Shown here one piece after another: positions 25,053 through 33,772 of a stretch of DNA of 37,205 nucleotides. The DNA is from JAFDVL01 sp043775925 (GTDB taxonomy: Bacteria > Acidobacteriota > Blastocatellia > RBC074). A program made the position numbers and the translations under genes. The stretch's first letter is position 1. Every line of letters starts with the position of its first letter. Location of the stretch: the NCBI GenBank assembly GCA_043775925.1, contig JAYVRW010000425.1, positions 1 to 37,205 of the forward strand. The letters are read 5' to 3'. The notes below the pieces were generated by a model. The model did no database searches. It saw only the letters and a list, made by a program, of their open reading frames with translations, and had not been told where the DNA came from.

Positions 25053-25090
25053 AAGCCTTAGACGAGCAGATTAGTGCGCGTCTAAGGCTT
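25053..25090 (-). terminator. Intrinsic terminator between B12 riboswitch and btuF
   Basis: On the minus strand AAGCCTTAGACG pairs perfectly with CGTCTAAGGCTT over a 14-base loop, followed by TTCTTTTT. It stands about 115 bases after the aptamer and 28 bases before btuF. It is the probable off-switch for the operon when cobalamin is bound. Confidence 0.85.
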
Positions 25091-25148
25091 GCAAGAAAGA
25101 AAGGAGAATACAAGTTGCAGAGCATGAGCAGCAATTAAAGACACTCAT
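25071..25148 (-). CDS. Possible 25-residue Cys-rich leader peptide
   Basis: A short frame on the minus strand starts at ATG 25148 and ends TAA 25071-25073. It begins MSVFNCCSCSATC, with four Cys in the first 13 residues, then a hydrophobic stretch. GAGGTGG lies directly before the ATG, closer than ideal. The frame lies between riboswitch and btuF, and its last codons run through the first arm and loop of the terminator. Translation could thus influence termination. It is too short to trust from sequence alone. Confidence 0.3.
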   Translation of the reverse strand: MSVFNCCSCSATCILLSFLQALDAH

Positions 25149-25204
25149 CCACCTCAAACCTTATGCCGCGCTCCTTCATCCGAAGAGCGTAGAAAAGCAA
25201 CAAC

Positions 25205-25386
25205 CTAACAGGCAGGTCTCCTGACTAATCTCAAATGCAGTGCAAACGACAACAACCTTCTCACTTGCGTAATGGCTGGCGCGTTTTTGTAGCACGGCAA
25301 GTAACCGAGCTTTACAGTGGCGGTGACCGTGCGGGAGTTTCACCCGCTTCCCTATTATCCTGAACCCTCGCTCAGGCACCTGAAAG
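25205..25386 (-). promoter_or_regulatory. Cobalamin (AdoCbl) riboswitch
   Basis: Read on the minus strand, the B12 aptamer blocks appear in order: AGGTGCC at the 5' end, GGGAAGCGGGTGAAACTC, CACGGTCACCGCCACTGT, GCCAGCCATTACG, and the B12-box-like GTCAGGAGACCTGCCTGTT at the 3' end. It precedes btuF-btuCD-btuB, the expected target, and is followed by an intrinsic terminator. Confidence 0.96.
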
Positions 25387-25415
25387 AAATGGAAAGAACT
25401 TGTAAACTGCGGTGC

Positions 25416-25444
25416 AAATTAACACGCTCCTATAGACCTGTCAA
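25416..25444 (-). promoter_or_regulatory. Predicted promoter of the B12 operon
   Basis: On the minus strand TTGACA (25444-25439) is followed after 17 bases by TAATTT (25421-25416). The -10 is weak, but the position is right: transcription would begin about 20 bases before the aptamer. Confidence 0.5.
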
Positions 25445-25731
25445 TTTAGGAAATAATTTATTTTTTTGTCTCAAAATGAGTCAAATACCTCATTATTGCT
25501 GGTGAACTGTCTTTGTATGTACGAATTTAGGACGTTATCTAGCTGATAATGTATTGAAATGGGTCAATAGGTGGCGAAGCGAGAGGTCAGATATTTCTTC
25601 AGGTAATATAATCTAAACTGCTAATAAAGCTGAGGTTATCAGATGTCTGGCGAAGTGGTAGTAATGTGGCATTTAATTTGCCTAATAGTACCACGAAATC
25701 AACGTTCGACAGGCTCCTACCGCGGAATGTG

Positions 25732-25767
25732 TTGGGGGATACCTTGGGGGATTCGTTGGGGAGCGAG
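25732..25767. repeat. Three tandem 12-bp repeats in a gene-poor gap
   Basis: TTGGGGGATACC, TTGGGGGATTCG and TTGGGGAGCGAG follow each other without spacing. The gap 25445-25953 otherwise holds two overlapping open frames of about 92 codons on opposite strands, neither with a ribosome binding site or recognisable family. I treat it as non-coding or as a remnant. Confidence 0.45.
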
Positions 25768-25953
25768 TTCCTGTTTCGTAGAAAGAGCTTTGAGACGGCT
25801 GGTGGATGATTGTAGCCTCGGGGGATGTTACAGCCATTTACCAGCCTTTTCTTTTTCCTGCCTGCAAATTCCTTCAACCAAATTCATTTCCTGCACGTCT
25901 AAGCAATTGTTACGACATTGATAGAAATGGTAACGCCAATTGCGAGGAAAAAT

Positions 25954-27834
25954 ATGCAAAACAACATTCGTCAGGTTAATCAGCTTTGCTCGGCAGTATT
26001 AATTTTAGCTTTATCAATTGTTTCGCCACTTAGTGTCTTCGCGCAGAAAAGTAGGAGTCTAAATCCGGCAGTAAAAAAGCTGACAGAACAGCAAAAAGTT
26101 TTACATCTATTGAATCGCATTACTTTTGGAGCGCGTCCTGGCGAGGTTGAGCGGGTGAACAAAATAGGCTGGGAGCAATATCTTGAGCAGCAAATGCAGC
26201 CTGAAAAAATCAGCGATGAGGCCGTTGCGCAAAAGCTGCAACCGCTGGCTACGCTAAGCATGAGCGATGAACAGATGGCGAAAACCTATGATCCTCCGCA
26301 GGCTGTAATTAAGGAATTACGCGAACGATTTCAAGCTAAAATTTCAAGTCCGGCGAATGCAGTTGAGGTAACAGTGAATGGAGAGATGAAGGCAGAAATG
26401 AAGGAGGGGCAGCCGAAAGCTGTGAATAATGCTGATGTTCTGATTGATCCACAAAGACGCCGTGAATACGCGAAGGCCTTAATAGATTTGGGCTATCGTC
26501 CGCGCCAGGAAGTGATCAACGAATTACAGGCGTCAAAGCTGATACGCGCAGTGTCGAGCGAACGGCAAATGCAGGAAGTGCTGACAGATTTCTGGTTCAA
26601 TCATTTCAATGTTTTTGCGAACAAAGGCGCGGATCATTACTTGATTACAAATTATGAAAATCAGACTATTCGCCCAAATATTTTCGGCAAGTTTGAAGAT
26701 TTATTGATGGCGACTGCAAAAAGTCCGGCGATGTTATTTTATCTGGATAACTGGCTGAGTACTGCGCCAGATGCCAAAATGCCTGATTTTCAAAAGCTTC
26801 GACAGATGCGTCAGGAGCGGATGAATAATCAGAGTGCTCCGAATAATCCCAGGCTTGAAATACGTCAAATGGAAAGGCCGCAACAGTCAAATGCCGACCC
26901 GAAAATGATGGAGAAAATGGCGCAACAGCAGGCACCAGGCAAACGTCGCCGAGGCATCAATGAAAACTATGCCCGCGAAATCATGGAGCTGCATACGCTC
27001 GGCGTTGACGGTGGCTACACACAAAAAGATGTACAGGAAGTTGCTCGTTGTTTGACCGGATGGACTTTAAAGCAGCCGCGCAACGGGGGTGGATTTACTT
27101 ACGCTCCATTTATGCACGACAACGGTGAAAAAGTAGTGTTAGGTCAAAAGATCAGTGCCGGCGGCGGACAGCAGGACGGTGAAAAAGTTATTAAATTATT
27201 AGCGCATCATCCGGCGACTGCGAAGTTTATTTCGACTAAGCTCGCCCGCAAATTTGTCTCTGATAACCCGCCTGCTTCGTTGATTGAAAAGATGTCGCAA
27301 ACCTTTCTGAAAAAGGATGGCGATTTGCGCGAAGTCTACAAGACGATGCTTACTTCCTCAGAGTTTTGGGCAGCAGAAAGTTATCGTGCCAAGATAAAAA
27401 CTCCATTTGAAATGACGGTTAGTGCAGTACGAGCGCTCGGAGCGGAAACCAACGGTTCACCGCAATTTCACAAATGGATTCAGCAAATGGGCGAAGGATT
27501 ATTTCTGGCGCAGCCTCCAACCGGGTATGCTGACACGGCTGAAACGTGGGTCAATACCGGAGCTTTATTGGAGCGGATGAACTTCGCTTTGGCATTGAGC
27601 GGAAACAAAATTTTCGGGACGAATGTGAGCTTCGCGCCGGAGCTAAAATCTGCAAAACCGAATGAAGTTGCTGATTATTTTATCAAAACAATTTTGCACG
27701 GAAATATTTCTGACCAGACACGCGCTACGCTGGATAAAACATTAAGCGATGCGCAGATTGCGAATAATGGCAAAACTGATGTCGCCAAAATTGCTGGTCT
27801 GATTCTTGGTTCGCCGGAATTTCAGCGGCAATAA
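25954..27834 (+). CDS. DUF1800 family exported protein
   Basis: A 626-residue member of the DUF1800 family (PF08811), secreted by a Sec signal at about residues 1-30 (cleavage near VFAQ). The typical blocks are LLNRITFGARPGEVERV near the N-terminus, LTDFWFNHFNVFANKG, the long middle linker rich in Met/Gln, NENYAREIMELHTLGVDGGYTQ, and VARCLTGWTL. The biochemical role is unknown. I chose ATG 25954, because GAGGAAAAAT lies directly before it; the longer frame from TTG 25918 lacks such a site. It is paired with a DUF1501 gene downstream, the usual arrangement for this family, here separated by a repeat. Confidence 0.9.
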   Translation: MQNNIRQVNQLCSAVLILALSIVSPLSVFAQKSRSLNPAVKKLTEQQKVLHLLNRITFGARPGEVERVNKIGWEQYLEQQMQPEKISDEAVAQKLQPLATLSMSDEQMAKTYDPPQAVIKELRERFQAKISSPANAVEVTVNGEMKAEMKEGQPKAVNNADVLIDPQRRREYAKALIDLGYRPRQEVINELQASKLIRAVSSERQMQEVLTDFWFNHFNVFANKGADHYLITNYENQTIRPNIFGKFEDLLMATAKSPAMLFYLDNWLSTAPDAKMPDFQKLRQMRQERMNNQSAPNNPRLEIRQMERPQQSNADPKMMEKMAQQQAPGKRRRGINENYAREIMELHTLGVDGGYTQKDVQEVARCLTGWTLKQPRNGGGFTYAPFMHDNGEKVVLGQKISAGGGQQDGEKVIKLLAHHPATAKFISTKLARKFVSDNPPASLIEKMSQTFLKKDGDLREVYKTMLTSSEFWAAESYRAKIKTPFEMTVSAVRALGAETNGSPQFHKWIQQMGEGLFLAQPPTGYADTAETWVNTGALLERMNFALALSGNKIFGTNVSFAPELKSAKPNEVADYFIKTILHGNISDQTRATLDKTLSDAQIANNGKTDVAKIAGLILGSPEFQRQ

Positions 27835-27844
27835 TTTAGAAATT

Positions 27845-27931
27845 GGACTTCGGACTTTGGGTTTTGATCTTTGGCTTTTACCAAATTATTTTTGTTACAA
27901 ACCAAAGACCCAAACCCAAAACCTAAAGACC
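27845..27931. repeat. Imperfect inverted repeat between DUF1800 and DUF1501
   Basis: Arms of 30 bases (27845-27874 and 27902-27931) match at 23 positions. They are made of GGACTTTGGGTTTTG-like words and their complement CCAAAGACCCAAACCC. The element fills nearly all of the 112-bp gap between the two paired genes. Confidence 0.72.
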
Positions 27932-27946
27932 GTATGCGGTATAATT

Positions 27947-29215
27947 ATGAACAGAAGAATTTTCCTGAAAAACAGCGGCATCGCCTTAGCCAGCGTGAGT
28001 TCGGCAATGCTATCACCATCTTTTTTGACGAGGACTTTAGCGCAAACCAAAAACACTGGACGACGCAAAACCTTGATCGTTATTTTTCAGCGTGGTGCAA
28101 TGGACGGATTGAATGCCGTCATTCCTTATGGCGACGCGGCTTACTATGATTTGCGTCCGAATATCGCGGTTCCGAATCCGAAGAAAGACGCGCAACCGAA
28201 CAATCCTGCGGCTCTTAATTTAGACGGATTTTTTGCGTTGAATCCTGCGTTGTCTGCCTTCAAACCAATTTTCGATGCGGGACAATTAGCAGTCGTTCAA
28301 GCGGTTGGATCGAACGACACGACGCGCTCGCATTTTGATGCGCAGGATTTTATGGAATCGGGTACGCCGGGAGTGAAAAGCACCACCGATGGCTGGTTGA
28401 ACCGTTATTTGCAATCGAAGCCTGATAAAACCGCTTCACCGTTTCGTGCTGTCGCGATGGGATCGAATTTGCCGCGCTCCATGCAGGGACTTGCCCCCAG
28501 CCTGGCAATTAACAATATCAATGAATTCAATGTGCGCGCTGGACAGGCCTCAACCGCTGTTTCAGGCGGCTTTGAAGCGATGTACGACAAAAGTGTGAAC
28601 GATGCTTTACGCGGGACGGGACACGAAACTTTTGATGCCATCAAGATGCTCAAAAAAGTGAATCCTTCGCAATATCAGCCGTCGGCAGACGCGATTTATC
28701 CACGCGGAAAATTTGGTGACAACCTGAAGCAGATCGCGCAACTCGTCAAATCCGATATTGGGTTGGAAGTCGCATTCACGGACATCGGCGGATGGGATAC
28801 CCATGCGAACGAGGGCGCAGGACAAGGACAATTAGCGAATCGTCTGATTGAATTTTCAAACGGCATCGCAGCCTTACACGCAGATTTAAAAGACCGCCGC
28901 GACGATGTCGTAATTCTGACGATGACGGAATTCGGACGCACTGCCAAAGAGAACGGCAATCGCGGTACAGATCACGGACATGCAAGCTGTATGTTTGTTC
29001 TGGGAGGCAATGTCAACGGCGGAAAAGTGCATGGAAAATGGCCGGGACTGCGCAATGACCAGCTTTACGAAGGACGTGATTTAGCGATTACAACCGATTT
29101 TCGAGATGTCTTTTCTGAAGTTGCCATGCGGCATTTAGGCGCCAGTAATTTGAAAACGATTTTCCCGAATTACCAGATCAACAGTGCCAATTTCCGAGGA
29201 ATTTTGCGTAGTTAA
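27947..29215 (+). CDS. DUF1501 family protein with Tat signal
   Basis: A 422-residue DUF1501 (PF07394) protein related to the alkaline-phosphatase/sulfatase fold. The N-terminus MNRRIFLKNSG carries the twin-arginine motif RRIFLK and a hydrophobic stretch to about residue 32, so it is exported folded. Conserved blocks are LIVIFQRGAMDGLNAVIPYGD, RSHFDAQDFMESGTPG, IGGWDTHANEG, and TEFGRTAKENGNRGTDHGHA with His/Asp residues that could bind metal. The start at 27947 is set by the Tat motif; no ribosome binding site is visible, so coupling to DUF1800 is possible. Substrate unknown. A terminator follows. Confidence 0.9.
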   Translation: MNRRIFLKNSGIALASVSSAMLSPSFLTRTLAQTKNTGRRKTLIVIFQRGAMDGLNAVIPYGDAAYYDLRPNIAVPNPKKDAQPNNPAALNLDGFFALNPALSAFKPIFDAGQLAVVQAVGSNDTTRSHFDAQDFMESGTPGVKSTTDGWLNRYLQSKPDKTASPFRAVAMGSNLPRSMQGLAPSLAINNINEFNVRAGQASTAVSGGFEAMYDKSVNDALRGTGHETFDAIKMLKKVNPSQYQPSADAIYPRGKFGDNLKQIAQLVKSDIGLEVAFTDIGGWDTHANEGAGQGQLANRLIEFSNGIAALHADLKDRRDDVVILTMTEFGRTAKENGNRGTDHGHASCMFVLGGNVNGGKVHGKWPGLRNDQLYEGRDLAITTDFRDVFSEVAMRHLGASNLKTIFPNYQINSANFRGILRS

Positions 29216-29239
29216 TTTTAGGAAAATTGAGAAGGATAA

Positions 29240-29287
29240 AAGGGAGCAAGGCCAGATGATTTGGGCTTGCTCCCTTCTTCTTTTTTT
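29240..29287 (+). terminator. Intrinsic terminator after DUF1501
   Basis: AAGGGAGCAAG (29240-29250) pairs with CTTGCTCCCTT (29266-29276) and is followed by CTTCTTTTTTT. It lies 25 bases after the DUF1501 stop, between convergent genes. Confidence 0.92.
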
Positions 29288-29310
29288 GACCTAAGCAGTG
29301 ACAAATTATT

Positions 29311-29583
29311 TTATTCAGCCTGTGGGAGGTTGCCGAATAAAGAATTTCGGCAAGCTTTAATTGACCCATCCTTACCTTCAATAAAATGTAATTGCCCACT
29401 TTCAATCCAACGATAAATCAAGCGTGGGGGAACATTGATCAGCGAAGCGGCAAGTTCAGGGCTGAGCCATTCGACCGGACTCACACAAGCTTTACACCAA
29501 CCCTTGATTGATCCTGGTGGTGGTGTGATGACGATGACGCGCTCGGTTTCAATAATAATTTCAGTTCTTTTTTTTATGCCCAT
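29311..29583 (-). CDS. Small protein with CxxC and excisionase/MerR-type helix-turn-helix
   Basis: A 90-residue protein. The first 20 residues are strand-forming (TEIIIETERVIVIT). WCKAC (CxxC) follows near residue 29, then WLSPELAASLINVPPRLIYRWIESGQLHF, which has the layout of an excisionase/MerR-like winged helix (LSPEEAA, xIYRWIExGxLHF). I recall similar small proteins in Acidobacteriota genomes, but this is from memory. It is the last gene of the leftward run and could be a DNA-binding regulator of it. No clear ribosome binding site precedes ATG 29583. Confidence 0.75.
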   Translation of the reverse strand: MGIKKRTEIIIETERVIVITPPPGSIKGWCKACVSPVEWLSPELAASLINVPPRLIYRWIESGQLHFIEGKDGSIKACRNSLFGNLPQAE

Positions 29584-29640
29584 AAATAGTATTGGCGGAG
29601 TCCATCGGGGCAGTTTTGAAAAAATTCCTGCGTTTCTGAT

Positions 29641-30903
29641 TTATCGCAACAGTCGAAATTGACTCAATGCGCTGGTACTAATTGCCTTCCCATTTTGATC
29701 TTTTGCGATAACACGCCATTGCAAATTTGTCGCCTTATCCTTCAACCACGAAGGCGCACGATATGTCTTTGTGCCTGAGCGCAGCCACGCATATAAGATG
29801 TGCTTGCCCGCCGCATCCTGAATTTCCAGTTCGTAAAACGACGCGCCGGAGATTTCTCCCCACACAAAATCAACCGCTTTATTGGCATTCAGGGCGGCAT
29901 TTGCTTTCGGTAATAACAATGACAATGCGTCAGTCGTGCCGTTTACAAAATTGTCTGCACTGCCAATCACATAACGCAGCACAGGCATTGGAAAGCCTGC
30001 GACGGCGCCGCTGTGAACTGTGTCCGGACCGGCATTGATCGTGGTCAAACTGGAATCGGCTTCGCGGTCATCACTCGCTTCCAGGCGCAGCAAAATTAAA
30101 TATGTGCCATCAACGTTGCGTGGCAGGCGTGACACGTCGGGGCCGGGCAACATAAATTTTCCGGTAGGCGGCAAAAATTGATTGAAACGGCTGAGTTGGG
30201 TATAACGACGTTGTGTCGCGCGTTCTTCAAATGGCAGCGTAGCTTCGGTCAACAAATCTTTTTCTTCCGGCAATTCCTCGCCGGGCAAAACTACTTCCCA
30301 GCGTCCTTTCAAACGGCCTGTGCCGGTGTACGTGATTTCGGCTTTGAGGGGCGGCAAAGGTTTGTCCGCCTGGGCAAATAACACTTGCGTTTCCTGATTA
30401 GCGAACAAAAGTTTTACATCCGTCAACGAAAAGGGAACGCGGGCGCCGCCGCCGGATAAGCGACAGGTAACGTCTACGAATTGATCGGGACCACCAGTTG
30501 TACTAATAAATCTGCGGACGTAAAAAAAGCGGGCTTCTTCGCCACGTGCCGCCGCTTGATAAGCGCGTCGTGCCACTGAGGCCGGAATGGACATGACATC
30601 TGTATAGGCATTATTACCGCTACGTTTGCTCTGATCATAACGTGTTGGCAGGAAACCGTAGATCGCCGCTGGATTGCATTTCAAGCCCAGATCAGGCGTG
30701 GCAGCAATGACATCACCGCACCAGGTCGCTTCGGCGGGACGATAATTTTGTAAATTCCCAAACGTCAAAAATACGGTAGTCGCACCCTGACTGTTGACGT
30801 TCACGCCTTTGGGGTTGACAGCGATAGTTTGCGAAAAACCTTGCGCCATCAGACTCAGCAACCAAAATAAAAACAAGCAAATAAAACGTAATTTTCGGTT
30901 CAC
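29641..30903 (-). CDS. Secreted protein of unknown function with C-terminal Fn3-like region
   Basis: A 420-residue protein starting with GTG 30903, chosen because GAGGT lies about 8 bases upstream and a signal peptide follows at once (hydrophobic core residues 9-24, ending QGFSQ). The mature part is beta-rich with four Cys. The C-terminal 90 residues (VDFVWGEISGASFYELEIQD to QWRVIAKDQNGK) look like a fibronectin-type III domain of the kind that precedes secreted binding proteins. I do not recognise the N-terminal 300 residues. The preceding gene ends 115 bp upstream, with a repeat element in the gap. Confidence 0.8.
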   Translation of the reverse strand: MNRKLRFICLFLFWLLSLMAQGFSQTIAVNPKGVNVNSQGATTVFLTFGNLQNYRPAEATWCGDVIAATPDLGLKCNPAAIYGFLPTRYDQSKRSGNNAYTDVMSIPASVARRAYQAAARGEEARFFYVRRFISTTGGPDQFVDVTCRLSGGGARVPFSLTDVKLLFANQETQVLFAQADKPLPPLKAEITYTGTGRLKGRWEVVLPGEELPEEKDLLTEATLPFEERATQRRYTQLSRFNQFLPPTGKFMLPGPDVSRLPRNVDGTYLILLRLEASDDREADSSLTTINAGPDTVHSGAVAGFPMPVLRYVIGSADNFVNGTTDALSLLLPKANAALNANKAVDFVWGEISGASFYELEIQDAAGKHILYAWLRSGTKTYRAPSWLKDKATNLQWRVIAKDQNGKAISTSALSQFRLLR

Positions 30904-30959
30904 AGTAGCTACCTCAGGGCAGTTCGCAGTTATTAGTTCACAGTTCGCAGTAAGGAATC

Positions 30960-31010
30960 ACCCGTCGCTACGGCTCCGGGTACAGTACCGCGAGCCGTAG
31001 CGAGCCGGGT
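30960..31010. repeat. 51-bp palindromic element, copy 1
   Basis: CGCTACGGCTC and GAGCCGTAGCG form a perfect 11-bp stem around GGTACAGTACC, and the outer ends are CCCGTCG and GAGCCGGG. Its reverse complement matches 36814-36864 at 43 of 51 positions. Two direct CAGTTCGCAGT copies (30920-30930, 30941-30951) lie just beside it. Confidence 0.85.
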
Positions 31011-31018
31011 CTCGACTT

Positions 31019-33223
31019 CTAAAAAAACATAAAATTAATTCCCGCATTCATCGTCCAACTCTTTGTTAAATTATTCGTGGCGAAAGTGCGATCAATGGCG
31101 TGGGCGAAGAAATTGGCGTAGCGCACAAAAAATTGTGCATTCACTTTGCGGTATTTGCTTTTCTCCGTCAAAAACCGATACGCCCACTGCGCGTTAAATT
31201 CATTGGTGAAATTGTCGCTGATTTGTCCGAGGTCAAACGCGTTCAGCGTCGAAAGCGCTGCCGTCAATGTCATGCTTTTTGTTAATTGCAAATTTGTATT
31301 GAAGCCAAAGCGCCACGTTTGATCGGTGCGTTTATTTTCGACGTTGCGTGCGCGTTCGGAATTCACGTCAAAGTTCAACTCAATTTTTTGATTCGGCGTA
31401 AAGCCAAAAGTCACGCCATTGATATTGTTGTACAAATCCGCAATTTCGCGCCCCGTTTGCCGATTGTCCTGCGACGAACGATTCCAGCGATACCCGAATC
31501 GAACTTTTTTCACCTGCCATTCGGCGGTCAGCGTTTGATTGAGGCTTAATTGATTCGGCACCGTGCTGAGGTCAGCTTCAAACCCACCGTTCACCGGGAT
31601 CGCCGCAGCGAACTGATGAATACGGTCGAAGTTGAACCCAACACGCGGCAGCCAGAGAGAAGGAGTCCCGCCTGCCTTGCCGATGAAAGCCGCCAACGGC
31701 GCATTGACCGCGAAGGCATTGCGCCGCGTCAGGCTTTTCAAAATCGAAGCGATATTCGCCAGATTGTCATTGAAGCGTTGATGCGTCAGCGTGAAATTTA
31801 ATTGATCCAAATTTCCGGTCACATCCCATTGATTGTTAAGGCGATCTGCTTGCACGGCGGTTGCGGCGACGCTGCGAAATAAGGGGTCAGCCTGTTCGTG
31901 ATGAAAGGCTGTGTTGAGTGTGAATTTTTTTGTTTTGGTAATTGCAAGGTCTTTCAAAAGGTCATAGCTGACATCTACGTAACGCGCATTACGATTAACT
32001 TCCTGCACCTGCACAATATTTTGTCCGCGATTCAATAACGGATCGGGCGGATTGGTGAAACGGCTGCGTGTGAAGCCGCCATCAAATTTCGCACGTTGCT
32101 TTTGGTCGCTGGCGACGAAGCGAAAACCGTAGCCCTGACTTTTTTCCGCATCAGTAATGGAGCCTTGATTGACGCCGGTGCGCGGCAACAATGAACCATC
32201 CAGAAAACTAAATTCTGTCCGTAATCCGCCGGGACGCTCTTTCAAAAATTCGTGTCCCCAGGTGAACGTAGCAATTTGGTGACTGCTGTTATTGAGGCCG
32301 AAAAAATTATCAAAGCCGACTACGCTTGTGCCATTCAATGCGGCAACAGAAAAATCATCGTGTTTGCCTATTGGCGCAGTGAACGTCAAACCGCGTGAAG
32401 CAAAACTATTAATCAGATGGCGATTCGTGCCGTAAGTTGTATGACCGGAAACCAACCGGCTGCGACCAAAATTGAATTGCATTAAATAATTTGCCAAATC
32501 AATACGGTTGGCTCTGTCGCCAATTTCATTGAAGCGTAATGCCTCTTTGCGAAAGCTCGAACCTGCGATGTCGAATTGCAAATTGGCATTCATTGTGCCG
32601 CGTGCCATTTCTCCTTTCAGGCTGCCCTGCAACGTTGTGTCAAAAAATTTCGGACGTTCCGGTTTGTTCGTGTTTGGAAAAAATGATCCGCCAAATTGTG
32701 ATTTGAAACCGAGCGTGAAGGACGGCGTCAAGCCCAGCCGATCCATTCCAAATCTGCGGCGTTTTTCCGGCGTTGATTGTGATGGAGCAGCCGAATGGTT
32801 GGTTGCCGTTGTTGTCGGGGCGGAGGCCTTCGTGAGGCTCGTCACCTGAATAGGGAAGCGTGCCAGCTCCTGCCATTCGTCATTAGTCGCAATCAGATAA
32901 ACCGTAATTTCTGTTGCACCAATTGGCAGCGCAAATGGCGCAGGTAAAAAGCTCAGGCTGTCGTTGCTGATGGTGAATAAATTAGTGGCGTCCGTTTGCC
33001 CAATCAGCACTGCTATTTTTTCGTTGGCTTGTAATGCGCGACTGAGTTTTAATTCTAGTAACTCAGTCGGCGCGATAGATTCTTTCCCAGCAAAGCTTGA
33101 TGTAACGGTCAATGTTGGCGGAGGTGTTTGTGCTGTTGTGACCACACAAATGATGAGTACCAGCAAACTGCCTGAGGTTGCGTTCAGTATTGTTTGTAAT
33201 GCTGATGCCAGTCTGCGTTCCAT
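31019..33223 (-). CDS. Probable outer-membrane beta-barrel protein, unknown family
   Basis: A 734-residue protein. A signal peptide covers about residues 14-32 (LLVLIICVVTTAQ). Residues 35-145 look like an Ig/cadherin-type beta domain, followed by a Ser/Thr/Pro linker. From about residue 165 to the end there are many alternating amphipathic strands, with frequent FxxN/FDxG turns. The chain ends in INFMFF, with C-terminal Phe, as expected for insertion by the BAM machinery. GGAGGTGACAA stands before ATG 33223, a very strong ribosome binding site. No pore family is recognised. The upstream gene ends 30 bp away, so they likely share an mRNA. Confidence 0.82.
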   Translation of the reverse strand: MERRLASALQTILNATSGSLLVLIICVVTTAQTPPPTLTVTSSFAGKESIAPTELLELKLSRALQANEKIAVLIGQTDATNLFTISNDSLSFLPAPFALPIGATEITVYLIATNDEWQELARFPIQVTSLTKASAPTTTATNHSAAPSQSTPEKRRRFGMDRLGLTPSFTLGFKSQFGGSFFPNTNKPERPKFFDTTLQGSLKGEMARGTMNANLQFDIAGSSFRKEALRFNEIGDRANRIDLANYLMQFNFGRSRLVSGHTTYGTNRHLINSFASRGLTFTAPIGKHDDFSVAALNGTSVVGFDNFFGLNNSSHQIATFTWGHEFLKERPGGLRTEFSFLDGSLLPRTGVNQGSITDAEKSQGYGFRFVASDQKQRAKFDGGFTRSRFTNPPDPLLNRGQNIVQVQEVNRNARYVDVSYDLLKDLAITKTKKFTLNTAFHHEQADPLFRSVAATAVQADRLNNQWDVTGNLDQLNFTLTHQRFNDNLANIASILKSLTRRNAFAVNAPLAAFIGKAGGTPSLWLPRVGFNFDRIHQFAAAIPVNGGFEADLSTVPNQLSLNQTLTAEWQVKKVRFGYRWNRSSQDNRQTGREIADLYNNINGVTFGFTPNQKIELNFDVNSERARNVENKRTDQTWRFGFNTNLQLTKSMTLTAALSTLNAFDLGQISDNFTNEFNAQWAYRFLTEKSKYRKVNAQFFVRYANFFAHAIDRTFATNNLTKSWTMNAGINFMFF

Positions 33224-33253
33224 TTGTCACCTCCGCGAAAATATTTTTTATCT

Positions 33254-33724
33254 TTAGAAATTCTGACTCTTCTTGCCTTCTGCTTTAAGGTCAGCCGTCG
33301 CGGTAACAACCGCTTCGATAGACTTCACGCCACGGAAAAAACGTGTGCCAAAATTCAATGTAGCTGCGCGTGCGCCGCCGCTCACATTCAAGTTCTTGAC
33401 TGAACTGCCAGCGATGTCGCGGAAGACAGTTACTTTAACTGTAAAGCCGCTGGGTGACGCGCAAGCATTCGCACCGCCGAGTTCCCAGCCGACCTCGACA
33501 GTGTCAGCAAAACCAAAGGCTTTGTTGTTGGGATCGAGATTGATGCGTGTGACTTTGACGTTACCAAGCGGGTTGTTGGAACCCGTACCGCCGCTAACTT
33601 GCGCAGGGATTAGCGGCGCCGCTTTCGCATTTGCTTTTGTTTGTGCCCAGAAGGTCAGGCAAAGTGCGAGGACGGCTAAAGTGCTGAAAAGTGAAAGCGA
33701 TTTGTACATAAATTTAGTGTTCAT
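33254..33724 (-). CDS. Secreted small protein with Ig/Fn3-like domain
   Basis: A 156-residue exported protein, start ATG 33724 with AAGGAG directly before; the longer frame from 33769 lacks one. The signal peptide ends near KANAKA. The mature region has a pattern V-T-R-I ... V-G-W ... GFTVKVTVF ... ARAATLNF ... SIEAVVTATADL. The same pattern appears in the proteins at 34289 and 36266, so they may be paralogues. Two Cys are not obviously paired. Function unknown; a surface or periplasmic binding role is only an inference. Confidence 0.78.
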   Translation of the reverse strand: MNTKFMYKSLSLFSTLAVLALCLTFWAQTKANAKAAPLIPAQVSGGTGSNNPLGNVKVTRINLDPNNKAFGFADTVEVGWELGGANACASPSGFTVKVTVFRDIAGSSVKNLNVSGGARAATLNFGTRFFRGVKSIEAVVTATADLKAEGKKSQNF

Positions 33725-33772
33725 AGTGTTCTCCTTAAGTTTAGGTGTCGTTGTGAAGCAGCGTGACAATTT

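Noticed and set aside
25599..25921. Two opposite open frames of about 92 codons before DUF1800
   Set aside because: They overlap each other, lack ribosome binding sites and have low-complexity segments that come from the 12-bp tandem repeats.
27940..27945. TATAAT as a -10 box for DUF1501
   Set aside because: It lies one base before the ATG and has no -35 at the right distance, so transcription would start inside the gene.
27806..27946. Upstream-extended start of DUF1501
   Set aside because: It overlaps the DUF1800 end and the repeat, and would hide the Tat motif that begins at 27947.
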